Source of the DNA: Candidatus Eiseniibacteriota bacterium
Lineage (GTDB): Bacteria > JAFGKV01
NCBI GenBank assembly: GCA_025453925.1
Contig: JALOPK010000255.1
Coordinates: forward strand, 1 to 7,028
Length of the DNA stretch: 7,028 nucleotides
Direction: 5' to 3'
Shown here piece after piece: positions 6,482 through 7,028 of this stretch. Below the pieces are notes generated by a model. It was not told the DNA's origin. It saw only the letters and a program-made list of their open reading frames with translations, and made no database searches. How positions within the stretch are numbered: position 1 is the first letter of the stretch; each line of letters opens with the position of its first letter. The translations under genes were made by a program, and so were the position numbers.

Positions 6482-7028
6482 ATGAGACTCCTCGTGACGG
6501 GATCCAGTGGCCTCATCGGCTCCGAGGTGGTCAGGTACTTCGACCGGCTCGGGTGGGAGGTCCATGGAATCGACAACAACATGCGAGCCGACTTCTTCGG
6601 ACCGGGAGGAGACACCCGCTGGAATCGGGACAGGCTACAGGTCGCATGCCCGCGCTTTGTGCATCATGAGACCGATATCCGGAACCGGGTCGAAGTCCTG
6701 GAGATCGTCAGGTCGTTACGGCCCGACGCCCTTGTGCACTCTGCCGCGCAACCGAGTCACGATCTGGCTGCGAGTCGCCCCTTCGACGACTTCGACGTCA
6801 ATGCCGTAGGAACGATGAACCTGCTCGAAGCCGCGCGGCTGGGTGCGCCGGACGCCGTGTTTGTGCACATGTCGACCAACAAGGTGTACGGCGATGCGCC
6901 GAACGAGCTGCCCCTCCGGGAGCTTGACACCCGGTGGGAATTCGCCCGGGATGAGGACTGGAATGGGGTGCGCGAGGACATGCGAATCGACCGCTGCAAG
7001 CACTCCCTGTTCGGCGCTTCGAAGGCGG
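6482..7028 (+). CDS. NAD-dependent epimerase/dehydratase, CDP-tyvelose/paratose 2-epimerase-like (3' end missing)
   Basis: The first 182 residues of an extended short-chain dehydrogenase are present; full members are usually over 300. GSSGLIG (7-13) is the GxxGxxG NAD-binding loop. D31 in GIDNN ends the second beta strand and points to NAD(H). TDIRN (64-68), HSAAQPSHD (86-94), [15 protein letters not shown] (105-119) and [12 protein letters not shown] (129-140) follow in the usual order. The STNKVYGD signature and overall order recall RfbE (CDP-tyvelose 2-epimerase), so a nucleotide-sugar epimerase acting on a dideoxy- or deoxyhexose is plausible. It could also be a UDP-sugar 4-epimerase or dehydratase. 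The active-site region reads HSLFGASK (174-181), with Phe177 where the YxxxK tyrosine is expected; Lys181 is kept. It starts 45 bases after the glycosyltransferase and would supply a sugar donor for the same glycan (inference). Confidence 0.85.
   Translation, partial: MRLLVTGSSGLIGSEVVRYFDRLGWEVHGIDNNMRADFFGPGGDTRWNRDRLQVACPRFVHHETDIRNRVEVLEIVRSLRPDALVHSAAQPSHDLAASRPFDDFDVNAVGTMNLLEAARLGAPDAVFVHMSTNKVYGDAPNELPLRELDTRWEFARDEDWNGVREDMRIDRCKHSLFGASKA

Overview
The window is a GC-rich, gene-dense piece of a bacterial surface-glycan locus. Seven protein genes are read left to right on the + strand; the first (GNAT acetyltransferase) is cut by the left edge and the last (NAD-dependent epimerase) by the right edge. 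Strong G/C preference at third codon positions, GTG/TTG near gene starts and long antisense shadow frames all fit a high-GC genome. I cannot name the phylum. A flippase-based nonulosonic-acid pathway fits a diderm making O-antigen, capsule or a related glycan, but that is inference.

Layout. 1-411: C-terminal part of a WecD-like GNAT N-acetyltransferase. 408-1553: pseudaminic acid synthase (PseI), sharing an ATGA stop/start with the GNAT gene. 1565-2842 plus stop at 2845: Wzx-like polysaccharide flippase. 2930-4543: large GT-B-like glycosyltransferase. 4574-5224: left-handed beta-helix (hexapeptide) acyltransferase. 5248/5285-6436: second GT-B (GT4-like) glycosyltransferase whose 5' end is in a different frame from its body. 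6482-7028: extended-SDR epimerase/dehydratase of the CDP-tyvelose/paratose epimerase type. Gaps are all under 90 bases, there is no convincing internal terminator, and most starts carry good Shine-Dalgarno sequences, so the set is probably one operon.

How the genes may work together: the GNAT enzyme would acylate an amino-sugar precursor, and PseI would condense a 6-deoxy-diacetamido hexose with phosphoenolpyruvate to make pseudaminic acid. The two glycosyltransferases would build a lipid-linked repeat unit, the hexapeptide enzyme would O- or N-acylate a sugar, the epimerase would supply another nucleotide sugar, and the flippase would export the lipid-linked unit. The other expected pathway genes (PseB dehydratase, PseC aminotransferase, PseG hydrolase, PseF CMP-transferase) are not in the window and would be looked for on either side.

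The most notable points are a probable frameshift at the start of the second glycosyltransferase next to a seven-C run, a Phe where the catalytic Tyr of the epimerase is expected, a proline/alanine-rich N-terminal extension on PseI with no alternative start, and a 27-codon reading frame that exactly fills the flippase-glycosyltransferase gap. I see no rRNA, tRNA, CRISPR array, insertion sequence or phage gene.
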